From Moorella humiferrea (GTDB taxonomy: Bacteria > Bacillota > DSM-521 > Neomoorellales > Neomoorellaceae), in assembly GCF_039233145.1 (NCBI RefSeq), contig NZ_CP136419.1:594001-658000 (forward strand): a stretch of 64,000 nucleotides of DNA, given 5' to 3'. The notes beneath the pieces are model-generated. The model searched no databases. It saw only the letters and a list, made by a program, of their open reading frames with translations, and was not told where the DNA came from. The position numbers were made by a program, and so were the translations under genes. Numbering within the stretch: the stretch's first letter is position 1; the number at the start of each line of letters is the position of its first letter. Shown here one piece after another: positions 34,750 through 43,198 of the stretch.

Positions 34750-36156
34750 TTAACCTTCCCTTTCCCCACGGTGTATTTGTCCGCGGGCCAGGGAGGCAAA
34801 TATGCCGCCCAGGGAAAAAACGGCAAAGACCAGGAAGGCCACGTTCATGCTTCTTAAAAGGAGGGGAGCGGCGGCAGGGGTGAATTGACTTCCCTTTAAA
34901 TATAAATTAAAAATCAAGGCCACTACTGCCATACTGAAGGCCTGCCCCAAAAGGCGCATTGTTCCCAGAATGGACGAAGCTACGCCGTAATAAGCCCTGG
35001 GAGCGGAGCTCATGACGGCATTGGTGTTGGGAGAAGAAAAGAGGGCAAAGCCAAAGCCCATAAACATGAGATTGGCCACGACCAGGGCCATGGGCGTGCG
35101 GGCGTTAAACAGGGAAAAAAGGAAAAGGCCGATGGTGTTTAAGGCCATGCCTGTCGACGCCACGATTCGCGGTTCCAGCCGATCCGAAAGCTGCCCCGCC
35201 GGCGGCGAAAATAGCACCTGGACGACGGGCTGAACCAAAAGGATCAGGCCGGCGGTCTGGGCCTCCAATCCCCTGACAACCTGGAGGTAAAGGGAAATGA
35301 TATAGCTTACCGCGTAGGTGGAACTGTAACTTATAAGGGCGGCCAGATTGGAAAAGGTAAAGGCGGAGCTGGATTTAAAAAGGCCTACGTCCAGCAGGGG
35401 GAAGGGGGCCCTGCTTTCCTGGAGGACAAATAAAAGAATCCCTCCCAGGCCGAGAACTAAAAGGAGTTTTGGCAGGAACCCCAAAGAAAAACTGGAAGCC
35501 CCGTAGATAACGGCGGCCAAACTAGGAACAGAGAGGAGGGCGCCCGATAGATCGAATTTTTCCCGCCGTGGCGTTACCGGCTCCCCTTCGAGTTTGGTCA
35601 CGGCGATGATGAGGGCGGCAAGACCCAGGACGGCATTAACTCCAAAAAGCAGCCGCCATCCCAGGTAGTGGGTGATGATGCCGCCCAGGAAGGGCCCCGC
35701 CGACAGGCCGGTGTACACGGCTGCGACGTTGATGCCCAGGACGCGGCCTCTAGCCTGGGCGGGGAAAAAGGCCACCAGCAGGGCCGTGGCGGTACTGAAA
35801 ATCATGGCGCTGCTTATACCGTGGAGGGCCCGCGTGGCGATGAGTAAGGGTAGAGAAGGGGCCAGGGACGACAGCAATGAAAACAGGGCGTAGCCGCAGA
35901 GGCCGGCCCGGAAGACGCGCGTACGGCCGTAGAGGTCAGCCAACCGGCCAAAGGGCAGGAGAAAAGCGGCCGAGGTCAGCAGAAAGGCCGATACTACCCA
36001 ATTGAGGTCAAGGGCCCCGGCTTGAAATTCCTCCCCGATGGTCGGAATGGCCAGGTTGATGGAGCTGCCCATAAATGCCGTCAAAAAGGAAGCCAGCGTG
36101 CACACCGTTAAGATATAAGTGGCCCTGGTTTCGCTCCGCCTGTTTTCGTCCACCAT
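34750..36156 (-). CDS. MFS drug:proton antiporter-like transporter (DHA2 type)
   Basis: This 468-residue membrane protein is dominated by hydrophobic helices consistent with 14 spans. It has the MFS motif GRLADLYGRTRVFRAG between helices 2 and 3, the LNWVVSAFLLTSAAFLLPFG helix and a motif-C-like AVYTGLSAGPFLGG. The EmrB/QacA subfamily exports drugs or metabolites with proton antiport. It lies 78 bases downstream of mqnC on the same strand and may be read through from that operon. Substrate is not predictable. Confidence 0.87.
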   Translation of the reverse strand: MVDENRRSETRATYILTVCTLASFLTAFMGSSINLAIPTIGEEFQAGALDLNWVVSAFLLTSAAFLLPFGRLADLYGRTRVFRAGLCGYALFSLLSSLAPSLPLLIATRALHGISSAMIFSTATALLVAFFPAQARGRVLGINVAAVYTGLSAGPFLGGIITHYLGWRLLFGVNAVLGLAALIIAVTKLEGEPVTPRREKFDLSGALLSVPSLAAVIYGASSFSLGFLPKLLLVLGLGGILLFVLQESRAPFPLLDVGLFKSSSAFTFSNLAALISYSSTYAVSYIISLYLQVVRGLEAQTAGLILLVQPVVQVLFSPPAGQLSDRLEPRIVASTGMALNTIGLFLFSLFNARTPMALVVANLMFMGFGFALFSSPNTNAVMSSAPRAYYGVASSILGTMRLLGQAFSMAVVALIFNLYLKGSQFTPAAAPLLLRSMNVAFLVFAVFSLGGIFASLARGQIHRGEREG

Positions 36157-36234
36157 TCGTCTCTCCTTTTATATACACAGAGAAAGGCATTCTAATGTAA
36201 TTATATATCTGCTAATTTTGGCGTAAATAGGGAA

Positions 36235-37308
36235 CTAATGCTTTGCGTCAAAATATTTAAGAATGCGGTATTCATTGTCACGCTGGGCGGGACGGAAACC
36301 GGCCTCCCGAATGCAGTGGACGATTTCTTCCATACAGGCCCGGTAAGAGGCACCCGCCGCCCGCACCACGTTTTCCTCCAGCATGGTGGAGCCGAAATCA
36401 TTGGCACCGAAGAAAAGGGCCACCTGGGCTACCTTAAGGCCCTGGGTCACCCAGGAAACCTGGAGGTTGGGGACGTTATCCAGATAGATGCGGGCGAGGG
36501 CCAGGACCTTCAAATATTCCGCCGCCCCGGCCTCGGTGCCTCCCAGCTCGGTATTGCCGGGCTGGAAGCTCCAGGGAATGAAGGCAGTAAAACCCCCGGT
36601 TTCATCCTGGAGCCGGCGGACGGCCTCCAGATGGGCGATTCTGTCGGCAATAGTTTCGCCCAGGCCGAAAACCATCGTTGCCGTGGACTTCATCCCCAGG
36701 GAATGGGCGGCGCGCATCACTTCCAGCCAGCGCGCCGTTTTGGTCTTTTTAGGGCTGACCCGGTCGCGGACTCCGTCTACGAGGATTTCTGCACCCCCGC
36801 CGGGCAGGGAATCCAGGCCCGCTTTTTTAAGCCGCCGCAGCACCTCAAATACGGGGAGCTTTTCTTTGCGGGCCAGGTAGTCGATTTCCACCGGTGACAG
36901 GGAGTGAAGGGTTACGGGATAGCGGGATTTAATCCAGGCGAAAAGGTCTTCAAACCAGGCAAGGTCCAGATCGGGATTGAGGCCCCCCTGCAGCAAAATC
37001 TGGGTACCCCCGGCAGCCAGGGTGGCCTCGATTTTGTTGCCGATCTCTTCGCGGCTTAAAACGTAACCTTCGGCATCTCCGGGCAGGCGGTAAAAAGCGC
37101 AGAAGCGGCAGGCGTTGACGCATATATTGGTGTAATTGATATTGCGGTCCACGACAAAGGTGACCGTCCCATCACGATGCAGCCGCTGCCGCACCAGGTT
37201 GGCAAGATACCCCATCTCCAGGAGGTCGGCTTCCCGGTATAGGCACTCGCCTTCGTCGGCACTCAACCGTTTACCTTCAAGCACTTTGCAGGCGATAGCT
37301 TCGATCAC
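36235..37308 (-). CDS. mqnC: Cyclic dehypoxanthine futalosine synthase MqnC
   Basis: This 357-residue radical SAM enzyme of the futalosine menaquinone pathway has the cluster motif C-x3-C-x2-C in NACRFCAFYR preceded by NYTNICVN. GGGAEILVDGVRD and PWSFQPGNTEL are typical MqnC segments. It cyclises dehypoxanthine futalosine. GTG at 37308 is preferred because GGGGGGAG lies directly upstream; a TTG at 37329 has none. It overlaps mqnA by 32 bases. Confidence 0.92.
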   Translation of the reverse strand: MIEAIACKVLEGKRLSADEGECLYREADLLEMGYLANLVRQRLHRDGTVTFVVDRNINYTNICVNACRFCAFYRLPGDAEGYVLSREEIGNKIEATLAAGGTQILLQGGLNPDLDLAWFEDLFAWIKSRYPVTLHSLSPVEIDYLARKEKLPVFEVLRRLKKAGLDSLPGGGAEILVDGVRDRVSPKKTKTARWLEVMRAAHSLGMKSTATMVFGLGETIADRIAHLEAVRRLQDETGGFTAFIPWSFQPGNTELGGTEAGAAEYLKVLALARIYLDNVPNLQVSWVTQGLKVAQVALFFGANDFGSTMLEENVVRAAGASYRACMEEIVHCIREAGFRPAQRDNEYRILKYFDAKH

Positions 37309-38137
37309 GCTCTCCCCCCCAAATCTCAATGGTAACCGGGTGGGTAAGGAAACCGTCCATGTGGGCCAGACGGTAAAAGGCCAGTAGTCCTTCCAGGTGC
37401 GGCCATTCCAGGTCGTAATTTAAAAGGGCAAAATAATCTTCAACAAATTCTGGCTCTACTTCGAGGCGTCCGGCCCCTGCCGCCGCCAGGGCGCCGGGGT
37501 GTTCCCGGCTCCAAGCCTTGGCTTTTTGCAGAGCCCGCCAAATGGCGGCAAGCTTATCCGGGTTTTCGGCGGCAAAATCTTTCCTCACCACCCAGAGGGC
37601 AAAGACCATGGGCTTGCCGGCAAACCGCAGCCACTCCTCGCCCAGGTCGTAAATGTGGGGGAAGCGGCCGCTGCGAGCGATTTGCAGGGCTTCGTCGCCG
37701 ATGGTGAGGAGGGCATCGGGGCCCTCCCATTCCGGGAGGCTGCCTGCTGGGCGGGTGAAGTAGGTCGGGGTCACACCGTACCAACGCTTCATGAGGATGC
37801 GGAGCAAAACCACACTGGTGGCCGAATAAGGAGTCAGGGAAAGGGGCCGGCCTTCGAGGTCTTCTGCCGGCAAGCGGCTTGCCAGTAAAACACTGCCGAC
37901 CCTGCCGCGGCAGGAAATGGAGAGCCCCGGGAGGACCAGGGCTTCTCCCGCGAACTGACCGTAGGCCAGGGAAGAGACGGCCGTAACCTCCAGTTCGCCC
38001 CGACGGAAAGCGGCGTTCAATACGGCGGGATGGGCGGCGACAATTTTGGCCGGGACCGACACCCGCCCGGCCTCGATGGGGTAGAAAAGGGGCAGGCAGT
38101 TGAGGTAGCTCACCCGTCCCAGTCTAGGACGATCCAT
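37277..38137 (-). CDS. mqnA: Chorismate dehydratase MqnA
   Basis: This 286-residue protein resembles a periplasmic-binding-protein fold and carries the MqnA signatures RVSYLNCLPLFYP, LTPYSATSVVLLRIL and GDEALQIA. It dehydrates chorismate to 3-enolpyruvyl-benzoate, the first step of the futalosine pathway. The ATG at 38137 has AAGGAGG upstream. It follows mqnE after 22 bases and overlaps mqnC. Confidence 0.92.
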   Translation of the reverse strand: MDRPRLGRVSYLNCLPLFYPIEAGRVSVPAKIVAAHPAVLNAAFRRGELEVTAVSSLAYGQFAGEALVLPGLSISCRGRVGSVLLASRLPAEDLEGRPLSLTPYSATSVVLLRILMKRWYGVTPTYFTRPAGSLPEWEGPDALLTIGDEALQIARSGRFPHIYDLGEEWLRFAGKPMVFALWVVRKDFAAENPDKLAAIWRALQKAKAWSREHPGALAAAGAGRLEVEPEFVEDYFALLNYDLEWPHLEGLLAFYRLAHMDGFLTHPVTIEIWGGERDRSYRLQSA

Positions 38138-38159
38138 GGCGGTGGGAACCTCCTTCTCT

Positions 38160-39281
38160 TTAAACATAGCGGCGGATTTCCCGGTAGAGGGTGTCCCGTT
38201 CTACAGGTATCCGGCCGGCCGCCCGGATACTGTTGAGAAAACTTTCGGGTGGCTGGTACTGGGGCGTTGTCGCTCCTGCATCGTGGAAGATGTGTTCTTC
38301 CCGCACCGTGCCGTCCAGGTCGTTGACGCCAAAATGGAGGGCGATCTGGGCCAGCTTCGGCCCCATCATTATCCAGAAGGCCTTGATGTGGCGGAAATTG
38401 TCCAGAAGCAGGCGGCTGACGGCCAGCACCTTTAAATCGTCGACGCCGGTGGGGCCCGGCAGATGGCTGAAGGCCGTGTTGGTGGGGTGGAAGGCCAGAG
38501 GAATAAAGGCCAGGAATCCTCCCGTGCGGTCCTGGAGCTCCCGCAGGGCCAGGAGGTGGTCCACCCGGTCGGCGGCGGTCTCGAAATGTCCGTAGAGCAT
38601 GGTGGCGTTGGTGGGAATGCCCAGGCGGTGGGCCGTTTCATGTACTTTAAGCCAGCGTCGGCCGTCGATTTTTTTGGCGCACAGGCGCCGGCGCAGGTCG
38701 GGGTTGAAGATCTCGGCCCCGCCCCCGGGCAGGGAATCCAGTCCTGCCTGCCGCAGTTCCTGGAGGACGTCGGCTACGGGAAGGCCGGCACGGGAGGCGA
38801 TAAAATCGATCTCTACGGCGTCAAAGGCCTGGATGCAGGCCCCGGGGGCCGCCCGGCGCACCGTTTTCACTAGTTCCAGGTAATAGTCGTAAGGGAGCTC
38901 TGGATTGAGGCCGCCGACGATATGGATCTCGGTGACGCCGGCAGCGGCCGCCGTCCGGGCCTTAGCTTCAACTTCTTCCAGGGTCATGGTGTAGGCCCCC
39001 GGGGCATCCTTTTCTTTGCCGAAGGCACACAGTTCGCAGAGATTCTGGCAGACGTTGGTATAATTAATGTGGGCGTTGTTGATGAAATAAACGACATCAT
39101 CACAGGTCCGCCGTCTTGCCAGGTCGGCCAGGTAGCCGACGGCCAGCAGGTCGCGGCACTCCATGAGGCGGATGCCGTCCTCCCGGGAAAGCCTTTCTCC
39201 CGCCTCTACCCTGGCGGCTATGTCTGCCAGTTCTCCCCGTAGAAGCTCCCGGCGAATGAATTCTGACGTCATACGAGACAA
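38160..39281 (-). CDS. mqnE: Aminofutalosine synthase MqnE
   Basis: This 373-residue radical SAM enzyme joins 3-enolpyruvyl-benzoate to S-adenosylmethionine-derived adenosine to give aminofutalosine. It has INYTNVCQNLCELCAFG (C-x3-C-x2-C), EIHIVGGLNPELPYDYY and the GHFETAADRVDHL segment that distinguishes MqnE from MqnC. TTG at 39281 is chosen because AAAGGAG lies ten bases upstream; an ATG at 39272 is possible. It lies 16 bases after the MTAP-family gene. Confidence 0.92.
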   Translation of the reverse strand: MSRMTSEFIRRELLRGELADIAARVEAGERLSREDGIRLMECRDLLAVGYLADLARRRTCDDVVYFINNAHINYTNVCQNLCELCAFGKEKDAPGAYTMTLEEVEAKARTAAAAGVTEIHIVGGLNPELPYDYYLELVKTVRRAAPGACIQAFDAVEIDFIASRAGLPVADVLQELRQAGLDSLPGGGAEIFNPDLRRRLCAKKIDGRRWLKVHETAHRLGIPTNATMLYGHFETAADRVDHLLALRELQDRTGGFLAFIPLAFHPTNTAFSHLPGPTGVDDLKVLAVSRLLLDNFRHIKAFWIMMGPKLAQIALHFGVNDLDGTVREEHIFHDAGATTPQYQPPESFLNSIRAAGRIPVERDTLYREIRRYV

Positions 39282-39297
39282 TTCCGTCAAACTCCTT

Positions 39298-40149
39298 TCA
39301 TACAGGGTGCCTGCCGATGTTGTCCGGACAGAGCAGGGTGGGCTTGCGCAACTCTTTGCAGCCACAGTCGTCGTTAAAGGGTATCCGCCCCAGGGCCTTT
39401 AGAATTATGCGGCCAAAGGGCGGCGCGGCGGTGAAAAAGAGATCCTTTAAATCCCGATGCTCCCAGGGTTTCACCACACCTTCGCCGTAATTGACGACCA
39501 GATAAATGCCGGCATAGCAGGCCCCCATTTCCCGCGCCAGGTAGACCTCCGGGCAGAGGGTCTGTCCCACGACGTCCGACCCCCATTGGCGGAAGAGATT
39601 CACCTCGGCCGCGCTTTCGAAGTGACGCCCGTCCGTTACCAGGTAGACACCGCGGTCGAAGACCCGGCCTAAGGGCGCCTCTTTTGCCGCTTCCACCAGG
39701 ACCCGGTGCAGGGAAGGGCAGATGGGCCGGCGCATTATCGACAGATAGCCTTCCATGAGCCCTACGTCGCGGCGCATGGAAAAATCGATGTAGTCGGTGA
39801 CCACCACGATGTCCTTGAGGTCCAGGAGGTGGTTGACGCTTCCCACCCCGCCCTCGGCAATAATTTTTTTTACGCCTGCCTGCATAAACGCGTGGAAAAG
39901 GCGTTGTGAACTTTCACCCCAGGAGACTCCGGGAATCCGCCCGTGCATCTTGGCCGCCAGGATGCGCCGCGGCGGGTCGCCGGTGATGAAAAGGGTCAGG
40001 GGGGCGCTGGGACCCCAGGGGGTGGAAAAGACGAGATCCCGCTCCAGCACCTCCGTCTTTGGATCCTTTAAGGCCTCGGGAAAGTTCAGGCTGTAGGTGC
40101 CGGAACCGCCGATAAAGCCGATGTCGGCCTGTACCTTTTTTTCAGCCAT
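39298..40149 (-). CDS. MTAP/PNP-family nucleoside phosphorylase in the mqn operon
   Basis: This 283-residue protein matches methylthioadenosine phosphorylase: IGFIGGSGTYSL, GVGSVNHLLDLKDIVVV, TDGRHFESAAEVNLFRQWG and DVVGQTLCPEVYLARE. Such enzymes cleave purine nucleosides with phosphate. No mqnB hydrolase or MTA/SAH nucleosidase is in the operon, and this gene sits between the regulator and mqnE. It may therefore remove the purine from aminofutalosine or futalosine, or recycle MTA/5'-deoxyadenosine formed by the radical SAM enzymes. The C-terminus has an extra Cys-x-Cys (DDCGCKEL). Confidence 0.85.
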   Translation of the reverse strand: MAEKKVQADIGFIGGSGTYSLNFPEALKDPKTEVLERDLVFSTPWGPSAPLTLFITGDPPRRILAAKMHGRIPGVSWGESSQRLFHAFMQAGVKKIIAEGGVGSVNHLLDLKDIVVVTDYIDFSMRRDVGLMEGYLSIMRRPICPSLHRVLVEAAKEAPLGRVFDRGVYLVTDGRHFESAAEVNLFRQWGSDVVGQTLCPEVYLAREMGACYAGIYLVVNYGEGVVKPWEHRDLKDLFFTAAPPFGRIILKALGRIPFNDDCGCKELRKPTLLCPDNIGRHPV

Positions 40150-40774
40150 CCTCTTCCTCTCCTTCCGGAGGGTAACCCAGACCGCGCAGGTTGTAGGCTA
40201 TCAGGTCTTTGCCGGCCGCGGTCAAATCGGTGGGGTAGCCATCTTTCAGCCAGCCCATGACTACCTGGTAAAAGGTACCCACAAAAGCCAAGGAGGCCAG
40301 GCGGGCGTCCTGGGGTGGGAGGGCGCCCCTTTCCATCTCTTCCCGCACGTCTTCCTCCACCAGCCGGGCTAGGCGGCGCAGCAGGTCGTAGAGCTGCTCG
40401 CTAACGGCCGGGTGGCCCGCCGGCGACTGCACCAGCATCACTCGGGCCAGGTCGCGGTGTTCCTGCAACACTTCCAGGGCCGCTTCCATGGAAGCCTTGA
40501 GCTTTTCGCGGCCACCCACGGCCTTTTTCCGGGCTTGGGCGATGCGCTCCAGGACCATCTCATATGCCTCATTGACCAGGGCGGCAAAGAGGGCCTCTTT
40601 GTTACGCAGGTATAAATAGATGGTACCGACGGCCACCCCGGCCCGGCGGGCAATGTCCTTAATCGACGTACCGTAAAAGCCGTTGCGAGCGAATTCTTCC
40701 CTGGCGGCCTGCATAATAGCCTGCAGGCGGCTTTCCAGACGCTGATCGACCTTTTTTGTCCGCCGGTAAACCAA
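40142..40774 (-). CDS. TetR family transcriptional regulator
   Basis: This 210-residue regulator has the TetR helix-turn-helix ARNGFYGTSIKDIARRAGVAVGTIYLYLRNKEAL split over residues 25-60. A helical ligand-binding domain follows. TTG at 40774 is the start because GGAGGG lies seven bases before it. It overlaps the MTAP-family gene by eight bases and therefore heads the mqn operon. A TetR-type palindrome lies at 40799-40816, just upstream, so autorepression with control of menaquinone genes is likely. The divergent efflux operon may also be a target. Confidence 0.88.
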   Translation of the reverse strand: MVYRRTKKVDQRLESRLQAIMQAAREEFARNGFYGTSIKDIARRAGVAVGTIYLYLRNKEALFAALVNEAYEMVLERIAQARKKAVGGREKLKASMEAALEVLQEHRDLARVMLVQSPAGHPAVSEQLYDLLRRLARLVEEDVREEMERGALPPQDARLASLAFVGTFYQVVMGWLKDGYPTDLTAAGKDLIAYNLRGLGYPPEGEEEDG

Positions 40775-40798
40775 GGGCTTTCCCTCCAATTTTCAAAC

Positions 40799-40816
40799 AA
40801 TGAACATCGATTCATT
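40799..40816. promoter_or_regulatory. Candidate TetR operator
   Basis: AATGAA-CATCGA-TTCATT is an 18-base palindrome with 6-base arms, 24 bases before the tetR start. It resembles TGAAT/ATTCA operators of TetR-family fatty-acid regulators. A minus-strand TTGACT (40851-40856) lies upstream, with a TATAAA at a short 15-base spacing. Confidence 0.6.
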
Positions 40817-40901
40817 TTTTCATCGTCATTTTATATCCTTTATAAAGCGTAGTCAATGGCAACATTTCTTAGCAATTTTTAAGGTTCGATTGCGCCCTTC
40901 T

Positions 40902-40910
40902 TGCTATAAT
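40902..40910 (+). promoter_or_regulatory. Extended -10 promoter of the efflux operon
   Basis: TGCTATAAT has a perfect -10 box (40905-40910) with the TGn extension. No good -35 is seen, as is common for extended -10 promoters. The first start codon is 40 bases downstream. Confidence 0.6.
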
Positions 40911-40949
40911 TGAAAATTAGATAAACGAGGGGCAGGAAGGGAGAAGGCA

Positions 40950-42446
40950 ATGACGGTAGAGGCAGTTCCGGTAACGCCCCCCCGATTCCGAAAGGTCAGG
41001 TGGCTCCTGGGGGGGTGTATATTTTTACTACTGGTTGGTGCCCTTTTGTGGTGGCAATACGGGCGCCGGGCGGAGGTTAAGTACATAACCGTACCCGTCG
41101 CCCAGGGAAGCATCAAAAACGCCATCAACGCTACCGGCACCATCGAGCCGGTAAAGAGCGTCAACCTGGGATTTAAAAACAGCGGCATCATCAAGGCGAT
41201 CTATGTCAAGCCTGGGGACGCCGTCAAAGCCGGGCAGGTGCTGGCCGTTCAGGACACTGCGGAGCTGGAAGCGCAGCTGGCCCAGGCCCAGGCGAGCTAT
41301 AACAGCGCCGCGGCCAACCTGCAGAAGCTGGAAGCCGGGGCCACGGCCGCAGAGATCGCCCAGGCGGAAGCCAACGTAGAAACCGCCAGGATCGCCTACA
41401 ACGACGCGGCGGCCGCGGCGGAAAGGAACAAGGCCTTATTTGAAGCCGGGGCCCTTTCCAAAGCCGAGCTGGACAGCGCCGTAAGCGCGCGGGACAGCTC
41501 GGCCGCCAAACTCCGGCAGGCCGAAGCGGCCCTAGAAGATTTAAAAAACGGCAGCCGGCCGGAAGAGATCGCCGCGGCGCGGGCCCAGGTAGAAGCGGCG
41601 AAGGCGCAGGTAGAGCTGGCCCGGAACAACCTGGAAAGCGCCCAGCTGCGCGCGCCGTGGGACGGCATCATCAGCGCCGTGAACGGCGAGGTGGGATATA
41701 GGGTCGGCAGCAGCACAGATAACAGCAACTCCAGTTTCATCACTATGATTACCCCGACTTTGCAGCTGCGGGCGAAGGTAAACGAGGCCGACATCAATAA
41801 AGTAAAGGTCGGCCAGGAAGTCAGCTTTACCGTCAACGCCATACCCGGAAAGGAAATGAGGGGTAAAGTGGCCTGGATCGCCCCCGAAGCCCAGACGGTA
41901 TCTAACGTCCAGCTTTATGATGTCGTAATATCTTTGGACCCTGAGCCTTCCCTTAAAGCCGGCATGACGGCCAGCGTCGACTTTATCCTTGACCGCAAGG
42001 ACAACGTCTTGACCATACCCGAAGCGGCCCTCACCTTTGCCAGAACCTACCTGGCCGGTAGCGAGGGAAACGGCGGCCGGAGCGGCGCGGCGGTCGGGGG
42101 CGACCGCAGTACCTCCGGCGGCAGGACGATTCCGGGCGGCGTTCCAGGGACGACCACAAATGATAACGGAAGTGCTGGTAGATCGGAGGCGGGGGCCGCA
42201 GGGGGCCATACTGCCGGCACCACTGTACTCGTGTTAGAAAACGGCCGGCCGGTGCCCCGGCAGATCGTCACCGGCGCCAGCGACGAGAGCAACGTCGAAG
42301 TAGTGAGCGGGCTTGCTGCAGGGGAAGCCGTCGTCGTCGGCACCAGCACATCGGCCAGGACGTCTAGTAGTACCCAGACCAGGTCCTTCATGGGCCCCGG
42401 ACCCGTGCAGGTAAGGCAGCCGGCCCGGACGACGACCGGGAGGTAA
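40950..42446 (+). CDS. HlyD/MacA-type efflux adaptor with a glycine-rich insert
   Basis: This 498-residue membrane fusion protein has an N-terminal helix at about residues 19-40, a biotinyl-lipoyl-like domain (GIIKAIYVKPGDAVKAGQVL), and a long alanine-rich coiled coil at about 95-215. A second lipoyl half and beta-barrel follow. An unusual Gly/Ser/Thr-rich insert spans about residues 368-424 before the final domain (VLVLENGRPVPRQIVTG). It precedes a MacB-like ATPase and permease, so it is the adaptor of an export system. Gram-positive MacA-like proteins work without an outer-membrane channel. Substrate is unknown. Confidence 0.88.
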   Translation: MTVEAVPVTPPRFRKVRWLLGGCIFLLLVGALLWWQYGRRAEVKYITVPVAQGSIKNAINATGTIEPVKSVNLGFKNSGIIKAIYVKPGDAVKAGQVLAVQDTAELEAQLAQAQASYNSAAANLQKLEAGATAAEIAQAEANVETARIAYNDAAAAAERNKALFEAGALSKAELDSAVSARDSSAAKLRQAEAALEDLKNGSRPEEIAAARAQVEAAKAQVELARNNLESAQLRAPWDGIISAVNGEVGYRVGSSTDNSNSSFITMITPTLQLRAKVNEADINKVKVGQEVSFTVNAIPGKEMRGKVAWIAPEAQTVSNVQLYDVVISLDPEPSLKAGMTASVDFILDRKDNVLTIPEAALTFARTYLAGSEGNGGRSGAAVGGDRSTSGGRTIPGGVPGTTTNDNGSAGRSEAGAAGGHTAGTTVLVLENGRPVPRQIVTGASDESNVEVVSGLAAGEAVVVGTSTSARTSSSTQTRSFMGPGPVQVRQPARTTTGR

Positions 42447-42451
42447 AGGAA

Positions 42452-43198
42452 GTGGCCGCACCCGTCATCCAGCTAGAAGGAGTGACCCGGGTCTACGCCA
42501 GCGGCGAGAACCGGGTACACGCCCTGCGGGGTATAGATTTAAAGATCGAGGCCGGAGAAATGGTAGCCATCATGGGAGCGTCCGGGTCAGGCAAATCGAC
42601 CCTGATGCACATCCTGGGGTGTCTGGATAAACCCACCGGCGGCCGCTATCTATTAAACGGGCAGGACATCACCAGGCTCACGCCGGACCAGCTGGCCTAC
42701 ATCCGCAACCGGCAGATCGGCTTTGTCTTCCAGAGCTTTAACCTCATCGGCAACCTAACGGCGTGGGAAAACGTTGCCCTGCCGTTGATATACGCCGGCG
42801 TACCCCGACGGGAAATGAAGGAACGGTCCCTGGCCGCCTTGAAACAGGTAGGCCTGGAAGGCCGGGAACACCATCTGCCCAACCAGCTTTCCGGCGGGCA
42901 GCAGCAGCGGGTGGCCATCGCCCGCGCCCTGGTCAACGACCCGGCCATTATCCTGGCCGACGAACCCACAGGCGCCCTGGACACCCGCACCAGCATCGAA
43001 GTGATGGCCATCTTCCAAGGGCTGCACCGCGAACGAGGGCTTACGGTGGTCATCGTCACCCACGAACCCGACATTGCCGCCTACTGCCGGCGGCTGGTAC
43101 GCCTGCGCGACGGCCTGATCATCGCCGACGAAGCCATAAACCAACCCCGCCAGGCGGAAAAAGAGCTGGTGGCGGCCATAGGGGAGAGGAAAGCATGA
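42452..43198 (+). CDS. MacB-type ABC transporter ATPase (LolD/FtsE-like)
   Basis: This 248-residue ATPase has Walker [10 protein letters not shown], signature [16 protein letters not shown], Walker [13 protein letters not shown] and the switch His in VTHEPDI. It belongs to the MacB/LolD group that couples ATP hydrolysis to mechanotransmission rather than classical transport. The start is GTG at 42452 after AAAGGAA. The stop overlaps the permease start (ATGA). Confidence 0.93.
   Translation: MAAPVIQLEGVTRVYASGENRVHALRGIDLKIEAGEMVAIMGASGSGKSTLMHILGCLDKPTGGRYLLNGQDITRLTPDQLAYIRNRQIGFVFQSFNLIGNLTAWENVALPLIYAGVPRREMKERSLAALKQVGLEGREHHLPNQLSGGQQQRVAIARALVNDPAIILADEPTGALDTRTSIEVMAIFQGLHRERGLTVVIVTHEPDIAAYCRRLVRLRDGLIIADEAINQPRQAEKELVAAIGERKA

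Noticed and set aside
34547-34753. 68-codon plus-strand frame after the RelE-type toxin
   Set aside because: No ribosome binding site, contains a perfect hairpin, and no recognisable family.
36238-36897. 219-codon plus-strand open frame opposite mqnC
   Set aside because: Antisense to a clear radical SAM enzyme; no start signal.
42763-43194. Open frame of 144 codons running through the ABC ATPase gene and joining the permease frame
   Set aside because: Arg/Gly/Pro/His-rich composition of a GC-rich gene read in the wrong frame; the permease starts at the ATG at 43195 in an ATGA overlap.
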